A stretch of DNA of 64,000 nucleotides. Origin: Paracoccus amoyensis. Its GTDB lineage: Bacteria; Pseudomonadota; Alphaproteobacteria; Rhodobacterales; Rhodobacteraceae. The stretch lies in contig NZ_JACOQL010000001.1 of the NCBI RefSeq assembly GCF_014490725.1, positions 372,001-436,000 on the forward strand, in the 5' to 3' direction. Position 1 is the first letter of the stretch; each line of letters opens with the position of its first letter. This document shows positions 27,433 to 36,809 of this stretch, piece after piece. The notes beneath the pieces are model-generated. The model was not told the origin of the DNA. It made no database searches and saw only the letters and a program-made list of their open reading frames with translations. The position numbers and the translations under genes were made by a program.

Positions 27433-28278
27433 ATGACCATTGCAGTAACGGGCGCCACCGGCCAATTGGGCCAGTTGATTATCGAAGGCCTGAAAAAGGC
27501 CGGGCAGGACGAGATTGTCGCCTTGGCGCGCAGCCCGGAAAAGATCGAAAATACCGGGGTCGAAGCGCGTAAGGCCGATTATGACGCCCCCGAAACCCTG
27601 GCCCCGGCTTTGGCGGGTGTCGATACGCTGATGCTGGTATCGGGCAGCGAAGTTGGTAAACGCGCGGTGCAGCACAAGAACATCATTGACGCGGCCAAGT
27701 CCGCGGGCGTTCGGCGCATTGTCTATACCAGTCTGCTGCATGCCGATACCTCGCCTTTGGTTGATCTGGCGGCCGAGCATGTCAAGACCGAGGCAATGTT
27801 GAAAGCGTCCGGCCTTGTCACGACGATCCTGCGCAATGGTTGGTATACGGAAAACTACACTGCCTCGGTCCGGCCCGCCGTTGCCAATGGCGCCTTCTAC
27901 GGGGCCGCGGGCGAAGGGAAAATTGCTGCGGCCGCGCGGGCTGACTATGCGCGGGCAGCCGTCGCTGTGCTGACAGGGCAGGGACATGATGACGAGGTCT
28001 ACGAACTGGCGGGCAGCCCTGCCTTTACGCTGGCTGACCTTGCTGCCGAAATTTCGCGGCAGACCGGCAAGGACATCCCCTATGTGAACCTGTCCGAAGC
28101 AGACTATGCCAAGGCGTTGGAGGGGGCGGGTTTGCCCGCGCCGGTGGCCGCGATCTATGCCGGTTTTGACGCCGGTGCGGCGCAAGGTGCGCTGGATGGG
28201 GATGGCGCGACCCTGGCCAATTTGATCGGGCGCCCAAGCACGCCACTGGCTGACAGCGTCAAGGCCGCACTGGCCTGA
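27433..28278 (+). CDS. qorB: NAD(P)H:quinone oxidoreductase 2 / NmrA-like SDR
   Basis: The 281-residue protein starts MTIAVTGATGQLGQLIIEGL, with the NAD(P)-binding GATGQLG. It also has SGSEVGKRAVQHKNIIDAAK, YTSLLHADTSPL and LRNGWYTENY, all typical of QOR2 (YtfG). Enzymes of this type reduce quinones with NADPH and guard against redox stress. AAGGAG lies six bases before ATG 27433; the adjacent ATG at 27430 is too close to it. The divergent HxlR gene supports the assignment. Confidence 0.92.
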   Translation: MTIAVTGATGQLGQLIIEGLKKAGQDEIVALARSPEKIENTGVEARKADYDAPETLAPALAGVDTLMLVSGSEVGKRAVQHKNIIDAAKSAGVRRIVYTSLLHADTSPLVDLAAEHVKTEAMLKASGLVTTILRNGWYTENYTASVRPAVANGAFYGAAGEGKIAAAARADYARAAVAVLTGQGHDDEVYELAGSPAFTLADLAAEISRQTGKDIPYVNLSEADYAKALEGAGLPAPVAAIYAGFDAGAAQGALDGDGATLANLIGRPSTPLADSVKAALA

Positions 28279-28283
28279 ACGAC

Positions 28284-28314
28284 AACGGGGGCCGGCGCGA
28301 TGCCGACCCCCGTT
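28284..28314. terminator. Bidirectional terminator between qorB and the DsbA-like gene
   Basis: AACGGGGGCCGGC at 28284-28296 pairs with GCCGACCCCCGTT at 28302-28314 with one mismatch around GCGAT. It separates two convergent genes. Confidence 0.8.
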
Positions 28315-28336
28315 CATGTCGATGTTCATGTCGATG
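28313..28336. repeat. Two tandem copies of a 12-bp unit
   Basis: TTCATGTCGATG occurs at 28313-28324 and again at 28325-28336, immediately beside the terminator and before the end of the DsbA-like gene. The unit is in non-coding sequence. Confidence 0.8.
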
Positions 28337-28348
28337 CCGAATGTCGCA

Positions 28349-29098
28349 TCAGCCCTGCTTTTCGCGTTCCGCCTGAACATAGCTTTCAAGCCCGTCCTGC
28401 GGCACACCGCGCAGCATTTCATCGCCGATGATGAAGGTGGGCGTGCCCATGATGGCCATGGTTTCGCCCAATTGACGGTTCGCGCGCAGCACGGCGGTGA
28501 CGGATTCGGTGTTCATCAGGTTGATGACCTCGTCCCGGTCCACGCCGATATCTTCGGCAATCTTGCCAAGCGCGTCCAGAGATGCCGGGCCGCGAAGCTC
28601 GATCAGGGCGTCATGGGCTTTCATGTAAGCCTCATCCCCGGCGATCTGCTTGACCGCGACGGCAAAGCGGGCGGACATATCGCTGTCTTCGCCAAGGATC
28701 GGGTATTCCTTCAGGATCAGGCGCACATTCGGGTCTTTTTCGATCAGCGCATGCACCTGATCGTTGAAGCGACGGCAATAGCCGCAGCGATAGTCCAGAA
28801 ATTCGACCACGGTCACGTCGCCTTTGGGGTTGCCGCCGACCCAGCTGTGACCATCGTCAAAGATTGCATCCCTGTTCGACGCGACCAGCAGGCGGTCATT
28901 TTCAACCGACTGTTCCTGACGGCGCGATTCCAGCACGTTGATGGATTCCACCAGCACTTCCGGGTTGGCCATCAGATAGTCGCGAACGGCGGTGCCAAAA
29001 GCCTCTTTTTCGTCCTCGGTCATGGATGAAATGTCAAAGGACAGGGCCGGGCTTGCAAGTGTCGATCCAAGCAGCAAAGCGGCGATCAGGCGTTTCAT
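28349..29098 (-). CDS. DsbA-family thiol-disulfide protein
   Basis: The 249-residue periplasmic thioredoxin-fold protein has a signal peptide (1-20, ending ALS). An N-terminal helical region (about 25-75) resembles the trimerisation part of ScsC or BdbD relatives. The CXXC motif CGYC is at 105-108 in FLDYRCGYCRRF, and the cis-proline loop is GTPTFIIG. It may oxidise or isomerise disulfides of envelope proteins. No DsbB or DsbD is adjacent, so the redox direction is unknown. Confidence 0.9.
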   Translation of the reverse strand: MKRLIAALLLGSTLASPALSFDISSMTEDEKEAFGTAVRDYLMANPEVLVESINVLESRRQEQSVENDRLLVASNRDAIFDDGHSWVGGNPKGDVTVVEFLDYRCGYCRRFNDQVHALIEKDPNVRLILKEYPILGEDSDMSARFAVAVKQIAGDEAYMKAHDALIELRGPASLDALGKIAEDIGVDRDEVINLMNTESVTAVLRANRQLGETMAIMGTPTFIIGDEMLRGVPQDGLESYVQAEREKQG

Positions 29099-29261
29099 GG
29101 GTTTCCTCAGTGTTCAGGGTTGGCGGCAACTTGGCCCTTCGCGCGGGTGATGGCAAGAAACTCTGCCACACGGATACGTGAAAGAAGCAGTGATTAAGGC
29201 TTGGAGTGAGGCTGCCAGACGCGCTATGACACCGCCAAAAGAAGAAACCCGAGGTCAGAGC

Positions 29262-30398
29262 ATGCGACATTCCGCCCGTGGACAGGTGGACCCGTTCATC
29301 GTGATGGATGTGATGGAAGCGGCCACCCGCGCAGAGGCATCCGGTCGCCATATCGTGCATATGGAGGTGGGGCAGCCCGGCACGCCCGCACCCGCAGGTG
29401 CGCGGCAGGCGCTGGCTGACGCGCTGTCGCAGCCCTTGGGTTATACGGTCGCACTTGGTCTGCCTGCATTGCGGCAGGGCATCGCGGACCTGTATCGGCG
29501 CTGGTATGGCGTCGATCTGAACCCGACCCGTGTTGTCGTGACATCAGGCAGCAGCGGGGCGTTCCTGCTGACCTTTGCCGCGCTGTTCGATGCGGGGGAC
29601 AAGGTGGCCATGGGCTATCCCGGCTATCCCAGCTATCGCCAGATATTGCGGGCCATGTCGCTGGAACCGGTGGGCATTCTGACCCGGCCCGAGGACCGTT
29701 ATCAGCCGCGCCCACAGGATTTGCCCGATGATTGTGCGGGGCTGATCCTTGCCTCGCCCGGCAATCCATCGGGCACGGTGTTGCGTCTGGACGAGTTGCG
29801 CGGGCTGACCGATGCGGCGGCGGCCAAGGGCATGGCGGTCGTCTCGGACGAGATTTATCACGGCCTTGGCTATGGCGATCGTTGTCATTCCGCGCTGGAA
29901 GTGACCGATGACGTGTTCGTCATCAATTCCTTCAGCAAATATTTCAGCATGACCGGCTGGCGCGTAGGCTGGATGGTGGTGCCCGAAACCCATCTGCGCA
30001 CGGTCGAACGGCTGGCACAGAACATGTTCATCTGCCCGCCCCATGCCAGTCAGGTCGCAGCCCTTGCCGCGCTGGATTGCACGGACGAGGCTGATGCGAA
30101 CCTTGCCGTTTATGCCGAAAACCGCCGCCTGATGCTGGAAGGTCTGCCCAAGGCGGGCTTCGATCGCATCGCGCCGCCGGAAGGGGCGTTTTATATTTAT
30201 GCCGATGTGTCGCATCTGACCGACAATTCGCTGGAATTTGCGGCCGAAATTCTGGATCGCGCCGGTGTGGCGGTGACGCCTGGGCTGGATTTCGACCCGG
30301 AACGCGGCGCGCAGACATTGCGCTTCAGCTATGCCCGCGCGACCGCAGACATCGTCGAAGGTCTGCGGCGTCTGGCGGAGTTCATGGCGTCCCGATGA
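29262..30398 (+). CDS. PLP-dependent aminotransferase, fold type I (aspartate aminotransferase-like)
   Basis: The 378-residue enzyme has VEVGQPGTP-like HMEVGQPGTPAPAG, the PLP-phosphate region TSGSSGAFLL, SPGNPSGTVL and SDEIYHGLGYG. The Schiff-base lysine is in NSFSKYFSMTGWRVGW, and the substrate-binding arginine is near LRFSYARAT. This matches class I/II aminotransferases; the amino-acid substrate is not determinable. I use ATG 29262, preceded by GAGGTCAGAGC, rather than the GTG at 29178. The stop overlaps the amidase start in ATGA. Confidence 0.87.
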   Translation: MRHSARGQVDPFIVMDVMEAATRAEASGRHIVHMEVGQPGTPAPAGARQALADALSQPLGYTVALGLPALRQGIADLYRRWYGVDLNPTRVVVTSGSSGAFLLTFAALFDAGDKVAMGYPGYPSYRQILRAMSLEPVGILTRPEDRYQPRPQDLPDDCAGLILASPGNPSGTVLRLDELRGLTDAAAAKGMAVVSDEIYHGLGYGDRCHSALEVTDDVFVINSFSKYFSMTGWRVGWMVVPETHLRTVERLAQNMFICPPHASQVAALAALDCTDEADANLAVYAENRRLMLEGLPKAGFDRIAPPEGAFYIYADVSHLTDNSLEFAAEILDRAGVAVTPGLDFDPERGAQTLRFSYARATADIVEGLRRLAEFMASR

Positions 30399-31597
30399 AG
30401 CTTCTGGCGCTGATCCTTGCATGTCTGACCATGTTGTCACCCGTGGCGGCGCAGGAAACTGCGCGGATCGACATGGGCGCGTCGGCATTGGTGCAGACGG
30501 GGCGGGGCTGGTGGCGCAACCCGCCGCTGGAATTGCGCCTGACGCTGGATAAGGCGGTGCCGTTTCGCACTTATGTCGTGGGTGATCCGGCCCGGCTGAT
30601 CGTCGATATGCGTGGCGTCGATCTGAACGGGGTCAGTCCACAAGACCTGTTTGGCGCTGACAAGGTGCCCGGTATCCGTTGGGGCCGCCATCGTCGCGGC
30701 TGGTCGCGGGTGGTGATCGAATTGCCCGGCCCTTACCGTATCGAAACCTCGGCCATGCGAACCACCGCGCCGCAGCCTGAACTGCGTGTCGCCCTGAAGC
30801 CGGTATCCGACAAGGATTTCGCGCCGCCGCCAAGCGCCACGGCCGCGTTGCGCGACCTGCCGGACCCGGCAGCCGTTGAAACCGCCGCCCCGGATGACGA
30901 ATTTGTCGTCGTGCTGGACCCCGGCCATGGCGGCTTTGACCCCGGCACGCAGGTGGATGGCCAGACCGAGGCCAATCTGGTCCTTACCTTTGCGCTGGAA
31001 CTGCGCAAAGCGTTGCAGGACCGGGGCATCAGCGTGGTCATGACCCGTGATGATGACAGCTTTGTGCGGCTGGAAAACCGGATGACCGCGGCGCGCGAGG
31101 CCAAGGCCGATCTGTTCATGTCGCTGCATGCCGACGCGTTGCCCGAAGGTCAGGCGGCGGGGGCCACGGTCTATATCTGGAACCCGAAGGCCGATCAGCA
31201 GGCGTCGCAGCAACTGGTGTCCCGCCACGATCGTGACGATCTGATCAGCGGTCTTGATCTGGCCGGCTACGACGATGCGCTGACGGCCGCCCTGATGGAT
31301 TTTACCCGCACCGACACCCAGCCAAGATCCGAAAACTTTGCCAAATGGCTGACATCGCGCATGGCGCTGATGGGAATCGGTCTGCATGGGCGGCCGGTTC
31401 AGGGGGCTAGTTTTTCAGTCCTGAAATCGCCCGACATGCCCTCGGTCCTGCTTGAGCTGGGCTTCCTGTCGGACGACAATGACCGGGCGAACCTGCTGAA
31501 TCCGCTGTGGCGTCAGCGCATGGTTGCGGTGCTGTGCGAAGCAATCATCGGCTGGAAGCAGGATGAAGTGGCCCGCAGCGCATTGGTGCGGCGCTAA
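30395..31597 (+). CDS. amiC: N-acetylmuramoyl-L-alanine amidase (AmiC-type)
   Basis: The 400-residue periplasmic amidase cleaves the bond between MurNAc and the peptide stem during daughter-cell separation. It has a signal peptide (1-20) and an N-terminal AMIN domain (about 30-125, LRLTLDKAVPFRTYVVGDPARL region). A C-terminal Amidase_3 zinc domain (about 165-395) follows. Metal and catalytic motifs visible are DPGHGGFDPG, TRDDDSFVRLENR, SLHADA and LELGFLSDDND. It is followed by PBP1A, so synthesis and cleavage of the wall are encoded side by side. Confidence 0.93.
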   Translation: MKLLALILACLTMLSPVAAQETARIDMGASALVQTGRGWWRNPPLELRLTLDKAVPFRTYVVGDPARLIVDMRGVDLNGVSPQDLFGADKVPGIRWGRHRRGWSRVVIELPGPYRIETSAMRTTAPQPELRVALKPVSDKDFAPPPSATAALRDLPDPAAVETAAPDDEFVVVLDPGHGGFDPGTQVDGQTEANLVLTFALELRKALQDRGISVVMTRDDDSFVRLENRMTAAREAKADLFMSLHADALPEGQAAGATVYIWNPKADQQASQQLVSRHDRDDLISGLDLAGYDDALTAALMDFTRTDTQPRSENFAKWLTSRMALMGIGLHGRPVQGASFSVLKSPDMPSVLLELGFLSDDNDRANLLNPLWRQRMVAVLCEAIIGWKQDEVARSALVRR

Positions 31598-31692
31598 CTT
31601 GCTGCACGCTTGCGTGACCGGGTTTTGTTGTTTTGACCGCTGCTTGCGCTATCGTTATAGACGGCGATACATCACATAAAGGCGATCCTCTT

Positions 31693-34242
31693 TTGCTGCG
31701 CAGTCTCCTTTCGTTCTTTGGTTCCATTTTCTCGTGGGTCGTCACCGCGCTGTTTTTCGCTGCGCTGACGGTGGGCGGTATTTTCTGGGTTTACTCCCGG
31801 GACTTGCCCAGTCACGAAGCTTTGGCCCAATACGCCCCCAAGACCATCAGCCGGATCTATTCGGGTGAAGGGCGCCTGATCGACGAATTCGCCGAGGAAC
31901 GCCGTATCTTCGTGCCGACCGAAGAAATTCCCGAACTGGTCAAGGAAGCCTTTGTCAGCGCCGAGGACAAGAATTTCTACTCTCATCCGGGCTATGACAT
32001 TCGCGGTATCCTGAGCGCCGCCTATGAGGCTGCGGCATCGGGCGGCTCCAGCGTGCGCGGGGCATCGACGATCACGCAGCAGGTGACCAAGAACTTCCTG
32101 CTGTCCAGCGACCGCAGCATCGAACGCAAGGTCAAGGAAATCATTCTGGCCTCGCGCCTGGAACGGTCACTGACCAAGGATGAAATTCTGGAACTGTATC
32201 TGAACGAGATTTATCTGGGTCAGAACAGCTATGGCGTTGCGGCGGCGGCGCAGACCTATTTCAACAAATCGCTTGCCGAGCTGTCGCCCAGCGAGGCCGC
32301 CATGCTGGCCGCCATGCCACAGGCCCCCGGTCGCTATCATCCGGTCGAGGCGAAAGACCGGGTGACGGAACGGCGCAACTATGTGCTGCGCGAAATGTGG
32401 CAGAACGGTTATATCGACGAAGCCACCTATGAAAGCGAAGCCAAGCTGCCGCTAAGATCGGTGCAGAACGGCGATTATCCGTCTTTCCGTGGTCAGCTTC
32501 CTCCACGCGATTATTTCACCGATGAAATTCGCCGCCAGCTCAGCCGAGAGTTCGGGCAGGAGGAATTTTTTGGTGGCGGTCTGACGATTCGTGCGACTGT
32601 TGACCCTGGGCTGCAATCGACCGCCGCCCACGCCCTGCAAAAAGCTTTGGAACAGTATGATCGTGGCCTTGGCGTCTGGCGCGGCACCGGGCAGACCATC
32701 CCCGCCGACAAGTTGACGAATGAGGCGGCTTGGCGGGGCGCGTTGTGGGAACTGCAATTGCCGCGTGACATTCCCGACTGGTCGCCCGCCGTCGTGCTGG
32801 AGGTTGGCGCGTCCGATGCGCGCATCGGCATTGAAGGCATCGAAGAGGACAGCGACGGCCACTGGATTCCCGCAGCCGATGTGCAATGGGCGCGCAAGCG
32901 CAACGCCGATGGGTCACTTGGCCGCCGTGCGCAGGTGGCCGGCGATCTGGTCGAGGTGGGCGACGTCGTGCTGGTCCGTCCGATGACCAGCGACGGCGAC
33001 GGCAAATTCATCCGCTGGACCTTGCGTCAGGTGCCACAGGTTCAGGGTGGCTTCATGGCGATGGACGTGAATACCGGCCGCGTTCTGGCGATGCAGGGCG
33101 GGTTCAGCTATGAATCCTCGGTGTTCAACCGTGCGACGCAGGCGATGCGTCAGCCCGGCTCAAGCTTCAAGCCGTTCGTTTATGCCGCGGCACTGGACAA
33201 CAATTACACCCCCGCCACCATCGTCGTGGACGAGCCGATCCGCATCAACACGCCCTATGGCTTGTGGGAGCCGAAAAACTCCAGCGGGCGCCATTATGGC
33301 CCCTCGCCGTTGCGCACGGGCATTGAACAGTCGCGCAACCTGATGACCATTCGGATCGCAGACGATATCGGGATGGAGACGGTTGCCGATTACGCCGAAC
33401 GCTTCGGCGTTTATGATGATCTGAAGCCGTTCCTTGCCAACGCACTGGGCGCACAGGAAACCACGCTGTTTCGCATGGTTGCCGCCTATGCCATGTTCGC
33501 CAATGGCGGCGAGCGGGTCGCACCGACGCTGGTTGACCGCGTGCAGGATCGGCGCGGCCGCACGATCTATCGCCACGACCAGCGCGTGTGCGAAACCTGC
33601 GGCATGCAGGCCTTGCCTGCGGGCGCGGGCCCGGTCATCGACAATAACCGCGAACGGGTGATGGATGCGGTGACGGCCTATCAGTTGACCTCGATGATGG
33701 AGGGTGTGGTCAAGCGCGGCTCGGGCAAGGGCGTGAACCTGCCCGTTCCGATTGCGGGCAAGACCGGCACCACGAATGACGCGAAAGACGTGTGGTTCAT
33801 CGGCTATTCATCAAACATCGTGGCGGGTTGCTATCTGGGCTATGACCAGCCGCGTTCGCTGGGCCAGCATGCCTATGGCGGCACCTTGTGCGTGCCGGTG
33901 TTCAACGAATTCATGCGTCAGGCTGTGTCGCGTTTCGGTGGCACCGACTTTGCGGTTCCTCCGGGCGGTTACTGGGTCAAGATCGACCGCATTACCGGGC
34001 AGCGCCTGTCTGATGATGCCAGCGGCGATAACGTCATCGCAGAATATTTCCGCGACGGCACCGATCCCGACTGGATGTCGCCGCTGATCGTGTCAGGCTT
34101 TGGTGACGGAGAGGTCGTTCTGCCATGGAACGCGGGTGGTGGCGCGGGTGGCGGCACGGCTGTCACCACATCGACCGGAGAACGCAAAGTGATCCCAAGC
34201 CGGACGGATTTCGGCACCATGTCGTCGGGCGGGCTTTACTGA
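31693..34242 (+). CDS. mrcA: Penicillin-binding protein 1A
   Basis: This 849-residue bifunctional peptidoglycan synthase has an N-terminal membrane helix (about 8-33). The GT51 transglycosylase (about 50-230) contains the catalytic glutamate in FVSAEDKNFYSHPG. An OB-like insertion follows, and the transpeptidase has the SXXK motif GSSFKPFVYAA and the KTGTT box. It polymerises and cross-links lipid II. I take the TTG at 31693 (AAAGG upstream) as start because family members begin with a short cytosolic tail followed by the helix. A TTG at 31633 is also in frame. Confidence 0.94.
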   Translation: MLRSLLSFFGSIFSWVVTALFFAALTVGGIFWVYSRDLPSHEALAQYAPKTISRIYSGEGRLIDEFAEERRIFVPTEEIPELVKEAFVSAEDKNFYSHPGYDIRGILSAAYEAAASGGSSVRGASTITQQVTKNFLLSSDRSIERKVKEIILASRLERSLTKDEILELYLNEIYLGQNSYGVAAAAQTYFNKSLAELSPSEAAMLAAMPQAPGRYHPVEAKDRVTERRNYVLREMWQNGYIDEATYESEAKLPLRSVQNGDYPSFRGQLPPRDYFTDEIRRQLSREFGQEEFFGGGLTIRATVDPGLQSTAAHALQKALEQYDRGLGVWRGTGQTIPADKLTNEAAWRGALWELQLPRDIPDWSPAVVLEVGASDARIGIEGIEEDSDGHWIPAADVQWARKRNADGSLGRRAQVAGDLVEVGDVVLVRPMTSDGDGKFIRWTLRQVPQVQGGFMAMDVNTGRVLAMQGGFSYESSVFNRATQAMRQPGSSFKPFVYAAALDNNYTPATIVVDEPIRINTPYGLWEPKNSSGRHYGPSPLRTGIEQSRNLMTIRIADDIGMETVADYAERFGVYDDLKPFLANALGAQETTLFRMVAAYAMFANGGERVAPTLVDRVQDRRGRTIYRHDQRVCETCGMQALPAGAGPVIDNNRERVMDAVTAYQLTSMMEGVVKRGSGKGVNLPVPIAGKTGTTNDAKDVWFIGYSSNIVAGCYLGYDQPRSLGQHAYGGTLCVPVFNEFMRQAVSRFGGTDFAVPPGGYWVKIDRITGQRLSDDASGDNVIAEYFRDGTDPDWMSPLIVSGFGDGEVVLPWNAGGGAGGGTAVTTSTGERKVIPSRTDFGTMSSGGLY

Positions 34243-34267
34243 CACGCGATCTGGTCTGATCGGGGGC

Positions 34268-34292
34268 AAAGGGGGCGGTCTGCCCCCTTTTT
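34268..34292. terminator. Bidirectional terminator after mrcA
   Basis: AAAGGGGGC at 34268-34276 pairs with GCCCCCTTT at 34282-34290 around GGTCT, with a T5 tract. The convergent patatin gene ends at 34291, so it is shared. Confidence 0.88.
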
Positions 34293-36633
34293 ACTGCAGC
34301 GACGCCGTCACCGGCGGTTCCGCGGCTGTCATGCAGGAACTTAGTCGCGATAACCTTGGTCGGATCTGGGCGTCGTTGCGAAAATCGCAGCTTAACTTGC
34401 GGTTCAGGTTATCCTCGATTCCGCAAAAACTGTTCTGATCCAGATACCAGCTGACGGTGTAATTCAGATCGTAAAGTTCCAACGGAAGCTGGGTGAAGCG
34501 GGCTTTGTGTTCGGCCTGTTGGACAGGGATATTGTCCCAATAGTTTCGCGCCCGGTCCCATGACAGCTTCTGATGCGAACGCCTTGCGCCGAACAGCGAG
34601 GCCAGCGGCGCACCAAACAGCCCTCGGGCAGCTTCCTCCACGTCCGTTTCCCGCCCGGTTGACGGTTTGCAGAGGTCATTTGCCGAAGCTTCACCCGGCT
34701 GCGCCGTTGTCAATGCGATCACGCGGGTTCGGGCCACCGCCTCGGCCGGTAAATGACGCAGCAGATCATGGATCGTTTCAATGCCCGAATTGTCGAAATA
34801 GCCGCCATCGACATATTGTCTGATATACGGGCCGATCTGCACCCGTGCAGGGGCGGTGACCATTGGAAACCGCGCCGAAATAAAGGCCGCACTGACCACC
34901 GGAAAATCGCGTCCCCCCGCAAGATCAAGACGCATCGGCAGGGACAGCTGGCCGTCGCTTGCGGCATGTGAAAACGGCGACAGGATGATCCGGTCGCCCG
35001 TGGCCACATGGGTTGCATTCAGCATCAGGGCGGGCACCTGCGCATCTGCAGACCAGCTGTCGGACAATGTATCGGACAAAGCGGTGCTATCCTGCGACAG
35101 GAATGCCGCATTATGGACCAGGGCATTTTCAAGTTGCTGGCCGCGCTCTAACCGCCAGGACGGGTCAAGGGACGATACCGGCAGGACCGTATCAACGGCG
35201 TCCCAGGTAAACATCCGGGCCAGAACGGGGCTTAGATAATCGCGGCCCAGAATCCGTCGCACCGCTTGCTGGTGGCAATCGGGTTCGGCCCTTGGGCTGT
35301 CGCACCAACCGGATTTGCGTATCGCCCAAAAGGTCGTGGCGCCAATTGATCCACCCGAAACGCCGCTGATCGCAAAGATCGAACGGGCGAATTCCGGTCC
35401 CTGCAAATCGGTCTGCTTGGCCAGATACATGGCCGTGTAATACGCCGCGAACAGCCCGCCCCCTTCGGCAGCGATCAGACGGATCGGTCCGTCTTTTTCA
35501 TCTGACGGGCGGGCAGCTTGCCAGACAGCAAAGGCTGCCGTCATCTCTTGTGGCGCGTGGGCAGGTTTCAGCCCGGCGATCAGGTTGCAGCCGCTAAGCG
35601 CCAAGCATTCTTTGCCCCTCACGCTGGTCCAGCCCAGGATCGTGGCCGCCATCAACAGCAGGATCGAAGCCGCCACCCGTTCCCGTCGGGACGTTTTTCC
35701 GGGGTAGAAGAAGACGGCAAAGCAGTAGGTCGCAGCACCTGTCAGAAAAAGGATGCTGCCCATGCGCCCGGACGCCGCCATGATCAGGCCGATGATCGCA
35801 AAGATCAGCGGGATCTGCCCATAACAAAGCGTGGTGGACAGCCGCGTCAGTGCGGCCAGCGCGAAAGCCAGAATGGATATCGCCAGCAATGTCACGGCTA
35901 TCGGCCCAAACCAGATCGCGATCGAGGGGAATATTCCGATCAAGGCCAGCACCATGGCGGAAATGACGGTCGCGGCCTGGCGATGGTCGCCACAAAAGTC
36001 GACGACCACGCGATAGGCGCGCACAAGGAATGTGACCAGATGCCGCCAGAGGCTCGATCGCGTGCTGGACATGGTCGTGCTGGTCATGATGTTGTCGCCG
36101 GCAGTCAGATACAGCGCCTCTCGGACACGGTTTCGGGGCAGGAAAACACCGATCCCTGTTGCCACGAACAGCAGCAAAAGAGCCATGAAGGCGATCAGGG
36201 CGATCCGTGCGAAATCGCTGACCCGATCTTCGCCCATCAGAATGGCCAGGCAGCCGATTGCTGCGCCCAGCAGGGGCAGGCGCCCCACCCATGTCAGCAG
36301 GAGATGCTCGATCTGGGTATTGTGATCGCTGAAATAACGTTCTGTATTCAGGGCGTATCGGGTGGCCTGATGCAGGGTCGGGGGCAGGAAGATGAAGGCC
36401 AGCACCGTGGCCAGCCCCGCAAACATGCCCGCGGCGTCTCGCCAGACGTTTTCGACCACGCCCAGCAGCGCCTCATGTGCAGGATCAAGCGTCGCGATGG
36501 CTAACGAGAACAGAACTGAAACAAGCAATGGTCCCCACGCATATTCAAGGGCATTGCCGAACTCTTCACTGAACGATGGCGCGCTGCGGGGTTTTTTCCG
36601 CTGTCTGATGCTTCCGTCTGACTTTGACATCAT
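34291..36633 (-). CDS. Patatin-like phospholipase fused to an N-terminal polytopic membrane domain
   Basis: The 780-residue protein has about nine hydrophobic segments in residues 40-340. A patatin-like domain (about 385-690) follows. The catalytic features are the glycine-rich oxyanion stretch RLIAAEGGGLFAAYY, the nucleophile elbow GVSGGS and the aspartate in VDGGYFDNSG. A cysteine-bearing C-terminal tail (CGIEDNLNRKLSCDF) may form a disulfide. Most patatins are soluble, so a multi-pass fusion is unusual. The substrate is unknown; membrane lipid cleavage is inferred. I use ATG 36633, as the upstream TTG at 36651 has no good ribosome-binding site. Confidence 0.85.
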   Translation of the reverse strand: MMSKSDGSIRQRKKPRSAPSFSEEFGNALEYAWGPLLVSVLFSLAIATLDPAHEALLGVVENVWRDAAGMFAGLATVLAFIFLPPTLHQATRYALNTERYFSDHNTQIEHLLLTWVGRLPLLGAAIGCLAILMGEDRVSDFARIALIAFMALLLLFVATGIGVFLPRNRVREALYLTAGDNIMTSTTMSSTRSSLWRHLVTFLVRAYRVVVDFCGDHRQAATVISAMVLALIGIFPSIAIWFGPIAVTLLAISILAFALAALTRLSTTLCYGQIPLIFAIIGLIMAASGRMGSILFLTGAATYCFAVFFYPGKTSRRERVAASILLLMAATILGWTSVRGKECLALSGCNLIAGLKPAHAPQEMTAAFAVWQAARPSDEKDGPIRLIAAEGGGLFAAYYTAMYLAKQTDLQGPEFARSIFAISGVSGGSIGATTFWAIRKSGWCDSPRAEPDCHQQAVRRILGRDYLSPVLARMFTWDAVDTVLPVSSLDPSWRLERGQQLENALVHNAAFLSQDSTALSDTLSDSWSADAQVPALMLNATHVATGDRIILSPFSHAASDGQLSLPMRLDLAGGRDFPVVSAAFISARFPMVTAPARVQIGPYIRQYVDGGYFDNSGIETIHDLLRHLPAEAVARTRVIALTTAQPGEASANDLCKPSTGRETDVEEAARGLFGAPLASLFGARRSHQKLSWDRARNYWDNIPVQQAEHKARFTQLPLELYDLNYTVSWYLDQNSFCGIEDNLNRKLSCDFRNDAQIRPRLSRLSSCMTAAEPPVTASLQ

Positions 36634-36809
36634 CACAGAGCCTTTGCGCAAAATATTACTTTTAAAAGAATACTATCATCACGATTCGCCTGATCCTACT
36701 GGGGCAATCTACGCCCGTATCGTTATGACAGCGTGAAAGTGGTCCCGCTCTTGTTCCTTGCGCCCGCAAACGCTATCTGTCCTGCCTGATAAAGCATGAG
36801 GATCAGCCA

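Noticed and set aside
28313..28336. CRISPR-like or satellite array
   Set aside because: Only two 12-bp tandem units exist, without spacers; this is a small local duplication.
35518..36504. 328-codon plus-strand frame inside the membrane patatin gene
   Set aside because: The sequence is rich in Gln, Arg, Gly and His without secondary-structure pattern. It is the complement of hydrophobic helix codons.
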